Assembly: GCA_933228675.1 (NCBI GenBank)
Contig: OW121740.1
Location: 3,782,001-3,846,000 of the forward strand
Reading direction: 5' to 3'
DNA: 64,000 bases
Source of the DNA: Stomorhina lunata
Lineage: Eukaryota > Arthropoda > Insecta > Diptera > Rhiniidae
The notes below the pieces were generated by a model. It made no database searches and had not been told where the DNA came from. It saw only the letters and a list, made by a program, of their open reading frames with translations. Numbering within the stretch: position 1 is the stretch's first letter; each line of letters opens with the position of its first letter. Position numbers and translations under genes: made by a program. Shown piece by piece: positions 37,161 to 47,699 of the stretch.

Positions 37161-37773
37161 TTTTCTGTTAATACTAATATATGAGAACAAAATTCCCCTT
37201 GGGAAATTCATGCGATGGGAAATTTATGATTATTCTTTTTGTTTTTTTTTTTTTTGCATTATTGCACATTTACTTATACACTCATCTCCTTCCACAAACA
37301 TACATACATAAATGCAGGTACTACATTTATACACACACTCACTCATACTTAAAAAAATATACATTGATATAGAAATAATCAATACCATAATTATGTATCA
37401 CTTATTTTAACAATAAAATGAAAGAAATGAAATTAATAAAAAAAAAGTTTTTTTTTTTCAAGATGCAAACTATGACTAACCCAAATACATGTATCAAAAA
37501 AATACATATATTGTCAACATGTTGCTAAAAATATCTCCATAACTATAGGAAATTATATTCCTAAGGTGGTAGTTATAGGTTTTCGAGTTTTGAAATTATT
37601 TGAATACATAATTATTCTTAATTTTACTATGACTTGTCTCGATTTTAGTAAATTTATCTTAAATCCGATTTTATAAAAACACAATTTTTTTTTTTAATTT
37701 TATAATGTTTCAAATTTATTTCAATAAGAGTTTCGCCATTTATACCCAAAGACTGCAATTTAAACCGGGTACC
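37161..37773. other. Spacer with LPMO-1 polyadenylation signal
   Basis: Low-complexity DNA. On the minus strand an AATAAA hexamer at 37715-37720 lies 54 bp past the stop of the first LPMO gene. Confidence 0.5.
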
Positions 37774-38479
37774 TTATTTAATATTAATATCAGCACAAGA
37801 CTTAAAAGTTTCTTGAGGACCACAACCCAAAGCCCCTGTACCGTTTTCACAAATACCCCAGTTATTTCCTGCGGTATAAGTCCAACGCATAACACAGTGG
37901 TTACACTTCAAACCGGCTGGTAATACTACTTTTGCATCAATCCAGCCCTTAGTAGTTCCAACAAACAATTTATCACTGCCATCAATGAATTTTAGACGAT
38001 TTTTGGTAAAGCATTCCTCAGACTCCTTTTGGGATTCATCCAAATTGCAAAGTTCGAAAGAAACATAACCCAAGTGATTAGTGGTGATATTAAAGCCCAC
38101 CTTAGCTTGTTGACTATTAGCATAAGTTCCTACGATAACACCCGAACCTCCATATTCACCACCCAATTCATTGGCTCTTGGAGTAGGATCTTTGTAATCA
38201 TCGCCGCATAAACCACATTTACCGCCATTTTGTTCGTATTGTACCTAGAAATCATAATATAAATTGGAGAAATAAAAAAGTAAGTTATTCTAAAAAACCT
38301 ACCGTATAACCGCCACAATAATAGGCATTATCATTATAATTCTCTGGTGCTGTTTTGTCATAGCGCCAACGGGAAGATCTACCTGGAGGACTTAAGAGCA
38401 TACCATGTCCCAAAACTTGTTCAAACATGATTGCAAACAAAATGGCGTTGGCCACAATTACTACACTGAAACTTCTCAT
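37774..38479 (-). CDS. Secreted AA15 lytic polysaccharide monooxygenase (cluster copy 1)
   Basis: Two exons, 38479-38303 and 38244-37774, join in phase to 215 codons across a 58-bp intron (donor GTAGGT, acceptor CTAG). Residues 1-24 form a signal peptide ending VLG, so the mature chain starts HGMLLSPPGRSSRWRYD. The N-terminal histidine is the first ligand of the LPMO copper brace. The second is probably His116 in TTNHLGYVSFELC (mature 92, close to His91 of the characterised firebrat AA15). Conserved cysteines occur in YYCGG, GKCGLCGD, CNHCVMRW and SCADI. The position expected for the axial tyrosine appears to be Phe206 (ETFKSCAD). AA15 enzymes oxidatively cleave chitin or cellulose outside the cell; the substrate here is unknown. 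It differs from copy 2 at six residues. A TATA box lies at 38557-38564. Confidence 0.85.
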
Positions 38480-38556
38480 AATGTGGTTTTGACTTCTACT
38501 TCTTTCTTATCCAATAACAATTTGAATAATACCGAATATTGGCCAATTTAAAGAAT

Positions 38557-38564
38557 TATTTATA
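38557..38564 (-). promoter_or_regulatory. TATA box of LPMO copy 1
   Basis: TATAAATA on the minus strand, 78 bp before the ATG, so transcription would start near 38527-38535. The same box sits before copies 2 and 3, and a TATAAAAG before copy 4. Confidence 0.6.
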
Positions 38565-38966
38565 ATAATTTTAATCTTCATTGTGGTCCTACTTTGTTAT
38601 ATATAAAAATAAAATGACAAAAAAACTAGGTAAATATTTTTTGAAAAAAAAAAATATTTAAAAAAACTTATTGTTCTGAATTAGTTTAATCAATATAAAT
38701 ATTTGGAGTAATGACAATTGGCTTAAAGTCGTGGTAATATTTAGTTAGACATATTTAATCAACTGAATTTGTATATATTTTTGTTTATGTTTTTATACCC
38801 CCCATAATCTCGCTTCTAAAAGCAAGAAGCCTATTGTATCTTCTCAAAAATTTCAGCAAAATTTATTTAAGAAACATCTTTTTACTATCTTAAACTAAGA
38901 TGGCAATCCCTGATTAATGGATTCGCGATTAACGATAACGGACAGTTTTCATAAGAATTTTTGAGT

Positions 38967-39730
38967 TATGACACCACCTTAGGTGGAAAGGGTTTTATAA
39001 GTTTGGTGGTTTTGGTGGCCACCAAACCCACCTTTTAGTATACCAATAGGCTTAGAATCACTTTCTGAGTTTAGCGATTTCTGTCCGTCTGGCTGGCTGG
39101 ACGGTTGACTGGACCCCCATGTAAACCTTGTTATCAAACTACAGATTTCAATTCTAAAGATAATTTGATGAAATTTGGCACAGATCATTTTTTTGATAAT
39201 GGGACCATGGCTATCGAAATTGGTCAAAATCGGTCCATTATTTATGGTACCTCCCATAGGTCCCACTTCCCGGAATTGATATATTGACCACAAATGAAAT
39301 TTAAAACAAATACCGCTCATCTAAACTAAAATCACTGTACCAAATTTCGTTGAAATCGGTCCACATTTGACAATAGCTCCCATACAAACTCTTCTTTAAA
39401 AAAGCACTAAATGAGACAAAAATCACTAAAACGCTCATAAATCTAAAGATAATGAGAATTTTAAGTTTATTTTTTGCATACATAATTTTTGTAACAACTG
39501 TAATCAATTTGGTAAATTTCGAGGTAATTGGTCCACATTTGACCCTACCTCTCATATATGCCCTCTCATATATGCCCAGCTTAAATATCTAAGTTTTGAG
39601 AAAATGTTTGAATGATGGCAAAATTTATGAAATATTTGTCTTTATACAGGAAAAAGAACATTTTTGACCTTAGTGGTGAAGGGTATCGTAAGGTCGGGCT
39701 TGACCGACTATAGAACTTTCTTACTTGTTT
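38967..39730 (+). mobile_element. Dispersed non-autonomous repeat (copy 2)
   Basis: It opens ACACCACCTTAGGTGGAAAG and closes GGTCGGGCTTGACCGACTAT, the same ends as at 1088-3835 and 44160-44530. It interrupts sequence upstream of LPMO copy 1 that is otherwise shared with LPMO copy 2. No intact ORF. Confidence 0.7.
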
Positions 39731-40043
39731 TTGAAGAGTGTTGTGTTCTGTCCAATCGACTACAAATGGATGTGTGTATATTGCGTAAGAAATCACTAGT
39801 TTCGAGTTCCCAGGTTTTGTTTGAACATATACCAAAGTAGCAAAGATAGAACGGTGTAAAGTAACCCACTTCAGTCGCAAGTTTCCCATTGGATTAATAA
39901 AGTTGATAAGAAATAGAGTAGGAAAAAGAACGGAGCATAGCAATTCCCCCGCATTAATCCCCGTATATAACGGAGTTTCTTTTATCAGAGACAGCACAGA
40001 ATACCTTTATGTTTCTGAGGTAACACTATGAAAGAAGCTGTCT
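39731..40043. other. Spacer, relic sequence
   Basis: The minus-strand frame at 39997-39581 has no recognisable domain and partly overlaps the mobile element. Part of it (GATAGAACGGTGTAAAGTAA) resembles 41995-42020, upstream of LPMO copy 2, hinting at a longer duplicated unit. Confidence 0.35.
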
Positions 40044-40143
40044 AATATACGACTTCGACTACGACAGTTAGTACTAGATTAATGAAATTGTGTTGATGTT
40101 TTCTTTAATCTAGTACTAACTGTCGTAGTCGAAGTCGTATATT
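40044..40143. repeat. Perfect 39-bp inverted repeat with 22-nt loop
   Basis: Bases 40044-40082 are the exact reverse complement of 40105-40143 (core CGACTACGACAGTTAGTACT). The arms are not AT-simple. It lies between the first two LPMO genes and belongs to neither. Confidence 0.9.
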
Positions 40144-40437
40144 CAACAACGGTAATAAGGCTAAATATGTCATAATTTTAACGCCAGATGGATTTGTACA
40201 TATTCCAATAAATCTTCGTTGTTTTAAGAATTTCTATATTGCACGCTTCAGGTTTTGTTTAACCCTTAACAACTACAAATTTTATTCAAGATACTCCTTT
40301 TGTTAATATAACTGAAAAACGATTGCTAATCATTTAACATGAAAAAATATTAAAAAAAATGAAAAATTATAATGTTTGAAATTTATTTAAATTGTTGTTA
40401 AAATGATCAATTTCAATAGAATTTTCCATCGGGTGCC

Positions 40438-41152
40438 TTATTTAATATTAATATCAGCACAAGACTTAAAAGTTTCTTGAGGGCCACAACCCAAAGCCCC
40501 AGTACCGTTTTCACAAATACCCCAGTTATTTCCTGCGGTATAAGTCCAACGCATAACACAGTGGTTACACTTTAAACCGGCTGGTAATACTACTTTTGCA
40601 TCAATCCAGCCCTTAGTAGTTCCAACAAACAATTTATCACTGCCATCAATGAATTTTAGGCGATTTTTGGTAAAGCATTCCTCAGACTCCTTTTGGGATT
40701 CATCCAAATTGCAAAGTTCGAAAGAAACATAACCCAAGTGATTAGTGGTGATATTAAAGCCCACCTTAGCTTGTTGACTATTAGCATAAGTTCCTACAAT
40801 AACACCGGAACCGCCATATGTACCACCTAATTCATTGGCTCTTGGCGTGGGATCTTTGTAGTTATCGCCGCATAAACCACATTTACCGCCATTTTGTTGA
40901 TATTGTACCTAAAAATTAGTATACATATTTATGTAATTTATAAATATTAATTGAAAATTATGCTGGAGAACCTACCGTATAACCACCACAATAGTAGCCA
41001 TTATCATTATAATTCTCCAACGCTGTTTTGTCATAGCGCCAACGGGAAGATCTACCGGGGGGACTTAAAAGCATGCCATGTCCTAAAACTTGTTCAAACA
41101 TGATTGTGAACAAAATGGCGTTGGCCACAATTACTACACTGAAACTTCTCAT
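40438..41152 (-). CDS. Secreted AA15 lytic polysaccharide monooxygenase (cluster copy 2)
   Basis: Exons 41152-40976 and 40908-40438 join to 215 codons across a 67-bp intron at the same position and phase as in the other copies. The signal peptide ends VLG and the mature start is HGMLLSPPGR. The second candidate copper histidine is His116 (TTNHLGY), and Phe206 sits at the likely axial position. The protein differs from copy 1 only at residues 16 (Ala to Thr), 45 (Pro to Leu), 52 (Ala to Gly), 63 (Glu to Gln), 75 (Asp to Asn) and 89 (Glu to Thr). The last 126 residues are identical. Noncoding similarity extends through the TATA box and several hundred bases upstream, so this is a recent tandem duplicate or a converted pair. 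The substrate is not known; secretion is inferred from the signal peptide. Confidence 0.85.
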
Positions 41153-41229
41153 AATGTGGTTTTGACTTCTACTTCTTTCTTACCCAATAACAATTTGAAT
41201 AATACCGAATATTGGCCAATTTAACAAAT

Positions 41230-41237
41230 TATTTATA
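41230..41237 (-). promoter_or_regulatory. TATA box of LPMO copy 2
   Basis: TATAAATA on the minus strand, 78 bp before the ATG, in the same context as copy 1. Confidence 0.6.
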
Positions 41238-41662
41238 ATAATTTTAATCTTCATTTTGGTCCTACTTTGTTATGTATAAATTATATGTAGATAATAAAAA
41301 ATCTAGATAAATATTTTTTGAACGAAATATTTAAGAAAACTTATTGTTCTGAATTAGTTTAATCAATATAAATATTTAGAATAATGACAATTGTCTTAAA
41401 ATCGTGGTTAATTTTAGTTACGCAAATTTATTCAGCTGAAAATTAAAATGTGGTTATATTCAAAAATGTCTGCAAATTTATTTAAGAAACATCTTTTTTT
41501 ACTATCATAAACTTGGATGGTGATCCCAGTTTAACGAATGCCTGTTTTAGCGAATTCGCGATATAACGCATAGTAAATTTTATTAAGTACTTTTTACAGT
41601 GGAATTTCGAAAATTAAAAACACTTAAGCTGAATTCACCCATTTTGTTTGAACAAAATTTTT

Positions 41663-41759
41663 GTACGGACACAATTTTTTTGATATGTAGTTTGACAAAA
41701 TATTTTCTCTCTCTTAAAGAGAGCTGTCAAACTACATATAAAAAAAATTTTGTCCGGAC
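41663..41759. mobile_element. Fold-back MITE
   Basis: An arm of about 35 bp, from GTACGGACACAATTTTTTTG to GTAGTTTGACA, is mirrored by TGTCAAACTACATATAAAAA and ATTTTGTCCGGAC. A CTCTCTTAAAGAGAG palindrome lies near the centre. It resembles the ends of the nested element at 1965-3722. Confidence 0.7.
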
Positions 41760-42982
41760 TTTGGTTTGACTGCTTATAGAAAATGTTTCTAAAATTAAAA
41801 TTTACTGTTGAAATTTTCAGAAATTTGCTGTTAAAAGAAAATTTTTAAAAAATTTACTCTTTCAAGGAAATTTTCATAAAAATTGACTAATTGGGTTTGA
41901 TAAATTTTAATACCGAAGTTTTTTTTTAATCTAAATTTACTTTTAAAGTTCGAGTTTCAGGAACGAATTTGTTAGAGTACATTTCTAAGAAGTAACGATA
42001 GAACAGTTTGACGCAACCCACATTGCGACTTTACTCTCGTGGATCAATAGACTTGGATACCCTACTGTCACCGATGAGCACTTTCGCTCTATCATGCGCT
42101 TGGTCAAAAAGCTGCAAAATAGACTTTGAAGCACCGGCCCATAATGAGAGTTGTATTTCATTTCTGGTCGGCTATACACAAGTGGAGTTTTTTAACATCT
42201 AATATTTATTTTTAATCCTTCAAATATACATTACAAAATCGTCACACGAGTATCGTATAATTTTATTCTTGCTTGTTTATTAGTTCGCGAATTCGTTAAA
42301 CCGAGACAGCAAAGAATTTTTGATTAGTATTTGTCTGCATTTAGTTTTAGCACGTGTTTGAAAACTTTTATTAATATGTATTGTATTGTATATATAATAT
42401 TAGAACAGCTTTTAGATTCTTAAATGTGTTTTTATTTATTAATGATTATATTCTTTAAAAAAATATGATTAGAGAGAAGTTTGGAAATTTTCTTGCATAT
42501 AAGCCAGATACAACTAAAAGATCTATAACTTTCAAAATAAATATGTATATATTGTAAATATACCCCCCGATTCATAAACAAAACATATAGCTATGACAAG
42601 CTTATAATTCAAATTTTCCATACCAAATTCCTACTATAAGACTTATAATTTTATAATTCGTTTATGAAATATTTATGAATAAAACCTACAAAATTACATA
42701 TATATGTATGTATTTATTATTTCAATACTTTTTAGAAATTTTAAACAATTTCTATGATTTTATCTAAAATCCGGTAATCAAACAATGGGTGATAGAAGAA
42801 AAAATGCTGCTTCGTGCATACAAATGTATATGGAGTAATTGGATATATATATAACACCTTATCGGCTCCTAATCTATATTTTATTTCAATCCGTTACATT
42901 TCAAAAATTAAACAAAGTCTCGAGTTTTTTTTATAAATTTGATGATTCAAATACATTTTTATTATATCCATTTTGTACTTTA
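41760..42982. other. Spacer between LPMO copies 2 and 3
   Basis: No gene is supported. The frames at 41985-42202, one on each strand, share no motif with known families. Confidence 0.45.
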
Positions 42983-43775
42983 TTAATACGTATAATCAAA
43001 TTCAATAGGAATTTCATCATTTATACTCTCCGAGTCCAATTCGAAAGTTGATTTCTTTCCAGGTGCCTTAATACGAATATCAGCACAGGATTTAAAAGTT
43101 TCTTGAGGACCGCAACCTGAACCCTGTTGACCGTTTTCACAAGTACCCCAATTATTTCCGGCAGTATAAGTCCAACGCAAAACGCAGTGATTACAGCTCA
43201 AACCTGATGGTAAAACTACTGTTGCATCAATCCAGCCCGAAGTAGTTCCAATATATAATTTATCACTGCCATCAGCGAAATTCAAGCGATGTTTCTTAAA
43301 ACACTCCTCAGATTCCTTTTTGGATTCATCCAAATTACAAAGTTCGAAAGAAACGAAACCCAAATGATTAGTGCTAATCTTAAAGCCCACATTGGCTGTG
43401 TAAGTATTTTCATAGGTCTCGACAATAACACCGGTTCCACCATATTTACCACCCAATTCATTGGCTCTTGGAGTGGGCTCGCTATAATTATCGCCACATA
43501 AACCACATTTACCACCATTTGTATTCCATTGAACCTAGTAATCATGACTATTTATTAAAGCAAAAGAAAATCTTTAGAACCTATCTTAAAAAACATACCG
43601 TAATACCACCACAATAATAGCCATTATCATCATAATTCACAGGAGCTGTGCTGTCATAACGCCAACGGGAAGATCTACCTGGTGGACTCAATAGCATGCC
43701 ATGTCCCAAGGCTTGATCAAACATTATTGTAAAAAGAATGGCAATCGCCATAATTACTGGTCTAAAACTTTTCAT
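42983..43775 (-). CDS. Secreted AA15 lytic polysaccharide monooxygenase (cluster copy 3)
   Basis: Exons 43775-43599 and 43534-42983 join to 242 codons over a 64-bp intron. The chosen ATG (43775) gives MKSFRPV, aligning with the other copies; an in-frame ATG 12 codons upstream would put charged residues ahead of the signal peptide. Cleavage after ALG exposes HGMLLSPPGR. The second candidate copper histidine is STNHLGFVSFELC, and the C-terminal block is ETFKSCADI. Unlike its neighbours it ends in a 27-residue tail, APGKKSTFELDSESINDE and onward, rich in acidic residues and ending DYTY. Family role: oxidative cleavage of chitin or related glycans outside the cell. Divergence from copies 1 and 2 marks it as an older paralogue. 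Confidence 0.85.
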
Positions 43776-43853
43776 ATTTAATTTTTTAATTTCTACTTCT
43801 TTGTATTCCAATAACTACTTGAATACTACTGAATATTGACCCACTAATACAAA

Positions 43854-43861
43854 TATTTATA
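43854..43861 (-). promoter_or_regulatory. TATA box of LPMO copy 3
   Basis: TATAAATA on the minus strand, 79 bp before the preferred ATG. Confidence 0.55.
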
Positions 43862-44159
43862 CTTTAATCCTTATCACTTACCAACTTTATCCATATCAAT
43901 CAATGAAAAAAAAATAATAATCAAATTTCATTTTTATTTTATTTATAATTTACAATTTGTTTATAAACAAATTTTAACAAAATATAAAGATTGAAATTCT
44001 TAGATTCAAAATGATACAGAAAATTTATAGATGTCGACGACTTCGGAACAATTATGTAGTAAAAAAATGATAATGCAGTTCATTTGAATTGCCAAATATT
44101 TATAAATAAATGTTATAATTATCAGATAATTTTCTGCAAAAGCAATACTCTTACTTAAT

Positions 44160-44530
44160 TATACCCTTCACCACCATAGGTGGAAAGGGTATATTAGGTT
44201 TGTGCATAGACCCACCTTTTCGACTTAGAATTAGGCCTTTGTGATTAAACTACAGGTTGGAACTTTAAAGATAATTTAATGAAATTTGGCACAGATACTT
44301 TTTTGGTCCAGAAAAATTTAATTAAATCTAATTAAATCTAACTAAACCGACAAGCGAAATTTAGTAACAATCGATCCACAATTGACAATTTACTCTGCCG
44401 GAAATGAAATAAATGTACTTAAATCTTGAAATTTTGAAGGCTTGAAAAACTTGTAAAGTTTTTGGTCCATATTTGACCTAAGTAGTATAGTGTGTCATAT
44501 AGTCGGGCTTGACCGACTATAGCTTTTTTT
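44160..44530 (+). mobile_element. Dispersed non-autonomous repeat (copy 3, internally deleted)
   Basis: The left end is TATACCCTTCACCACCATAG then GTGGAAAGGGTATA. The right end is AGTCGGGCTTGACCGACTAT. At about 370 bp it is the shortest copy. It supplies the uninterrupted version of the region where copy 1 carries its insertion. Confidence 0.7.
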
Positions 44531-45079
44531 AATTTAATTTATTTTTGAGTAATAAATAAAGTAATTGAGGGCAATGTGGTATAAGCTGGTAATGTAGTAT
44601 AGTAACTTTTCCCTTATACTGACAAGTATACATACAATTTCCGTTGAACAGTGTAATTGCGACATATGGGGGTTCAATCAATTAGAAAAACCTTTCGTAT
44701 TTATATACTAACACATTGTGATTCGAAAAGTTGTTTTTTTTCGAATCGAATATAACATAATAACCCCCTTGTTTTTAGTTAAATGCATGTTTAAAGATTT
44801 TTGTCCTGCAGAGAATTTTATTTCCTTTACATCGACAGCGTGTAAATGTTGTAATGCTTACCGTCAATGGAGGACGCAGCGGTAAATAATAATTTTAAAA
44901 AAAATTACAGATTTTGATGTTTGCGTGACTTGTGCTGAAACCCAGTCACAATATGGTATGTAAAGCTTAGTATACTAATATTTTACCATTAAAATTTTTT
45001 GATTTGCGCGTTTAAGAAGAGACATAATCCAGGCATCGTTAAATTGGCTATGAAAGTGGTTTTAAGTCGACCAATATAC
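44531..45079. other. Spacer, no gene seen
   Basis: AT-rich DNA between two mobile elements. No frame or RNA gene could be supported. Confidence 0.5.
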
Positions 45080-46160
45080 CTAAAGGTGGTTATATATATA
45101 AAGGGTTATCCATTTCGTGGTTTCAAAACTATAGGACTGGAATTCCACATCTGTCAAACTAAGTTGTAAAACCAATTTTTTCTTCTCAGTTGAAAGTCTG
45201 ACATTGACGAAAATAGATCGCTTAAGTATCACACAACCCATAAAAATGCTCAAAACATACTCCAAAAATTGTGATTCTGCAACAACCACATATCGTGCTT
45301 TAAGAGGAGATTATGGTTTACAAAATCGTCCAACTACGCAAGCAATTGGCAAAATTGTAAAGAAATGTAAAATATTGCAAGGAATATGCATCATCGTTTC
45401 ACTCGTTCCGCTGAAAATATCGCTGAAGACCCGAATGTATCGATTCCTCGTAGTTCTCAGAAATTAGGACTGTCTTACGGCACATTATTGAATTTAGATC
45501 TACAGTGTAGATCTACACTTACATCCATATAAAGTCCAGCTCACACAACAACTGAAGCCAGCTGACCGTTCACAACGTCGTAGATACATGTAATACATGC
45601 TTGAACAACAGACGGTGGACGGTGGGTATGTTAATAAACAAAATTGTCGTATTTGGGGTTCTAAAAATCCTCAATTAATTGAAGAGAGGCCATTATATCC
45701 AGAAAAAGTCTCTGTTTGGTGCGCTCTTTGGTCCGAAGGTGTGATTGGACCTTACTTCTTCGAAAACGAGGATGAAACGACTGTCACAGTGAATTCGGAG
45801 CGTTATGGTCATATGATAACCGACTTTTTTGCCTGCTATTGAAGAATACGACTTGGAGAATATGTGGTTTCAACAAAACGGTGCCACATGCCTTATGCTT
45901 TATTGCAAGAGACATTTCCTGGCCGCTAAATTTCTCGTCATAGCGATATCAACTGGCCACCAAGATTATACGATTTGACACCATTAGACTTTTTTTGTGG
46001 GGCTACGCGAAAGACTGTGTTTATGCAGATAAATCTTTAACCCTTGAGCACTTAAAAACCAACAAAAAGTGGTCGAAGATTACCTCAAAAGAATCAATGC
46101 TTGCAACACTTCGCGTGGTGGTCATTTAAATGATGTAGTGTTTCACACATAATGTCACCT
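45080..46160 (+). mobile_element. Tc1/mariner-superfamily (DUF4817-type) transposase relic
   Basis: Translated blocks in order are TTTYRALRGDYGLQNRPTTQ and IGKIVKK (about 45285-45365, the N-terminal helix-turn-helix), a Ser-rich RRS-like linker, MLEQQTVDGGYVNKQNCRIW (45597), PEKVSVWCALWSEGVIGPYF, and then in broken frames WPPRLYDLTPLDFFLWGYAK (about 45957) and NACNTSRGGHLNDVVF (about 46097). The frame shifts repeatedly. VDG runs straight into GYVNKQ, so the segment that should carry the first catalytic aspartate seems deleted. The element is inactive. Terminal repeats could not be assigned. Confidence 0.75.
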
Positions 46161-46413
46161 AAATGTGGTTATCAGACCAATATTTCTGTGAGTTACAAAC
46201 ATAACCACAAAAATTTCTACCAATGTTGAGACAGGGTAAAAAATGCAAGTATCTCGAAATACTTAAGCTTTATTATACATGCTATACATCCGAGTAAATA
46301 TGGAGTAGTATTCTAAAATATAACCCAGCGCTAAGAAGTTATTCAATGGCAGAGTTAGAGACCTCTTATGAATAAAAAACTTCTAATCGAATAACTATTA
46401 AAACAACGACTTG

Positions 46414-46675
46414 AAACAAGGGGTACTTCTCTCAGGCAATGAGCTGCATCCGATTCTATTTTTAGACTCATTGAAAGGTACCTACGTTTTAACTCCGGCT
46501 CCGAACGGCAAAGCATTAGTTAGAGAAGTTTTACATAACTCAATAACCAGCGGCTGGCTGAGTTATGAGGTGAACCACCGCTTTTTTTTAACTTATTTTT
46601 TTCAAGAGGGTCTGGCCGGGGATCGAACTTGGGACCTATGGTATGCTAGGCGGATGGCTAACCTGCCGACACCTT
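46414..46675 (-). mobile_element. tRNA-derived SINE
   Basis: On the minus strand the head reads GCAGGTTAGCCATCCGCC, then AGGTCCCAAGTTCGATCCCC, which contains A-box- and B-box-like (AGTTCGATCCC) promoter elements of RNA polymerase III. The body (CGGAGCCGGAGTT, then CGGATGCAGCTCATTGCC) is shared with 3874-4097. The head does not fold as a clean full tRNA, so a SINE is preferred over a tRNA gene. Confidence 0.7.
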
Positions 46676-46849
46676 TGCTTTAATAACTTATATTTCAAGA
46701 ATTATTTGCTACAAATTTTTTAAATTTTTATTTAAGTAAATTTTATAATACTGATTTAATTTTGTTCGCTATTGGCAGCTACAAATCAATCTATCCACAT
46801 ATGGTACGTTGTATTTAGGATTCAAAAAGAATTTCAGTACCATCTAAAT

Positions 46850-47577
46850 TTATTTTGTACCAGCTGCCGCAATACTAATATCAGCACAAGATTTGAAATT
46901 TTCCTGAGCTCCACAACCCAATGCACCACTGCCATCCTCACAAATACCCCAATTATTTCCAGCCTTGTAAGTCCAACGTAAAACGCAATGTTGACAGCTT
47001 AGACCCTCTGGTAAAACTATGGTAGACTCGATATCGCCAACAGTAGATCCAATATGGAATTTATCAGTACCATCAGCAAACTTAATGCGATTCTTGGTGA
47101 AACACTCTTCAGATTCTTTATTAAATTCATCCAGGTTGCATAATTCAAAATAAATGTAGCCCTGATGATTGGCGGTAATTCGAACATTTACGGTTGTAGT
47201 ATAAACATTTTCGTAACTTTTCACTATGACACCAGTGCCTCCATATTTACCACCCAATTCGTTGGCTCTGGGAACAGATTCACTATAGTTATCTCCACAT
47301 AGACCACATTTTCCACCATTTGTATACCATTGTTGCTGTTTAATTTAAAAATTACCCAAAACTTATGTATATTTGAAATTAATAATGTTCAATAACCTAC
47401 CGCGAACCCTCCACAGTAATAGGCATTATCATTATAGTTAACAGGGGCCGTATTATCAAAGCGCCAACGAGAAGATCTACCAGGAGGATTTAACATCATA
47501 CCATGTCCCCAGGCTTGATCAGACAATATTGTACACAAAATGACAACGGCTAAAACTACTAGACTATAACTCTTCAT
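46850..47577 (-). CDS. Secreted AA15 lytic polysaccharide monooxygenase (cluster copy 4)
   Basis: Exons 47577-47401 and 47335-46850 join to 220 codons over a 65-bp intron at the shared position (acceptor AAACAG). The signal peptide ends AWG. The mature chain starts HGMMLNPPGRSSRWRFD, which differs from the HGMLLSPPGR of the other three copies. The second candidate copper histidine is TANHQGYIYFELC. The cysteine pattern (YYCGG, GKCGLCGD, CQHCVLRW, SCADI) is kept, and ENFKSCAD again puts Phe at the likely axial site. It is the most divergent member (TIVLPEGLSCQHC, GAQENF) and may have a distinct substrate or stage of use. Like its neighbours it is transcribed leftward; a TATA box lies at 47639-47646. 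Confidence 0.85.
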
Positions 47578-47638
47578 TTTGATCTTAACTTTCTTTTAGT
47601 GCTTTAAAGAATACTAAACTAAAAGTATTCTAAAGTAT

Positions 47639-47646
47639 CTTTTATA
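47639..47646 (-). promoter_or_regulatory. TATA box of LPMO copy 4
   Basis: TATAAAAG on the minus strand, 62 bp before the ATG. Confidence 0.6.
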
Positions 47647-47699
47647 CTTTTACTTTGGAATCCTTATCAACTAATTAAGCCACAGCCATTACCAACTTA

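Noticed and set aside
37181..37372. 63-codon frame after the satellite
   Set aside because: Hydrophobic translation of T-rich and TACA repeat DNA; no support.
39581..39997. 138-codon minus-strand frame
   Set aside because: It overlaps the end of a dispersed repeat, has no recognisable domain and no homologous frame in the related spacer near 42 kb.
46605..46675. Functional tRNA gene on the minus strand
   Set aside because: A/B-box-like words are present, but no clean acceptor stem or anticodon arm could be drawn, and the downstream body is shared with a second repeat copy.
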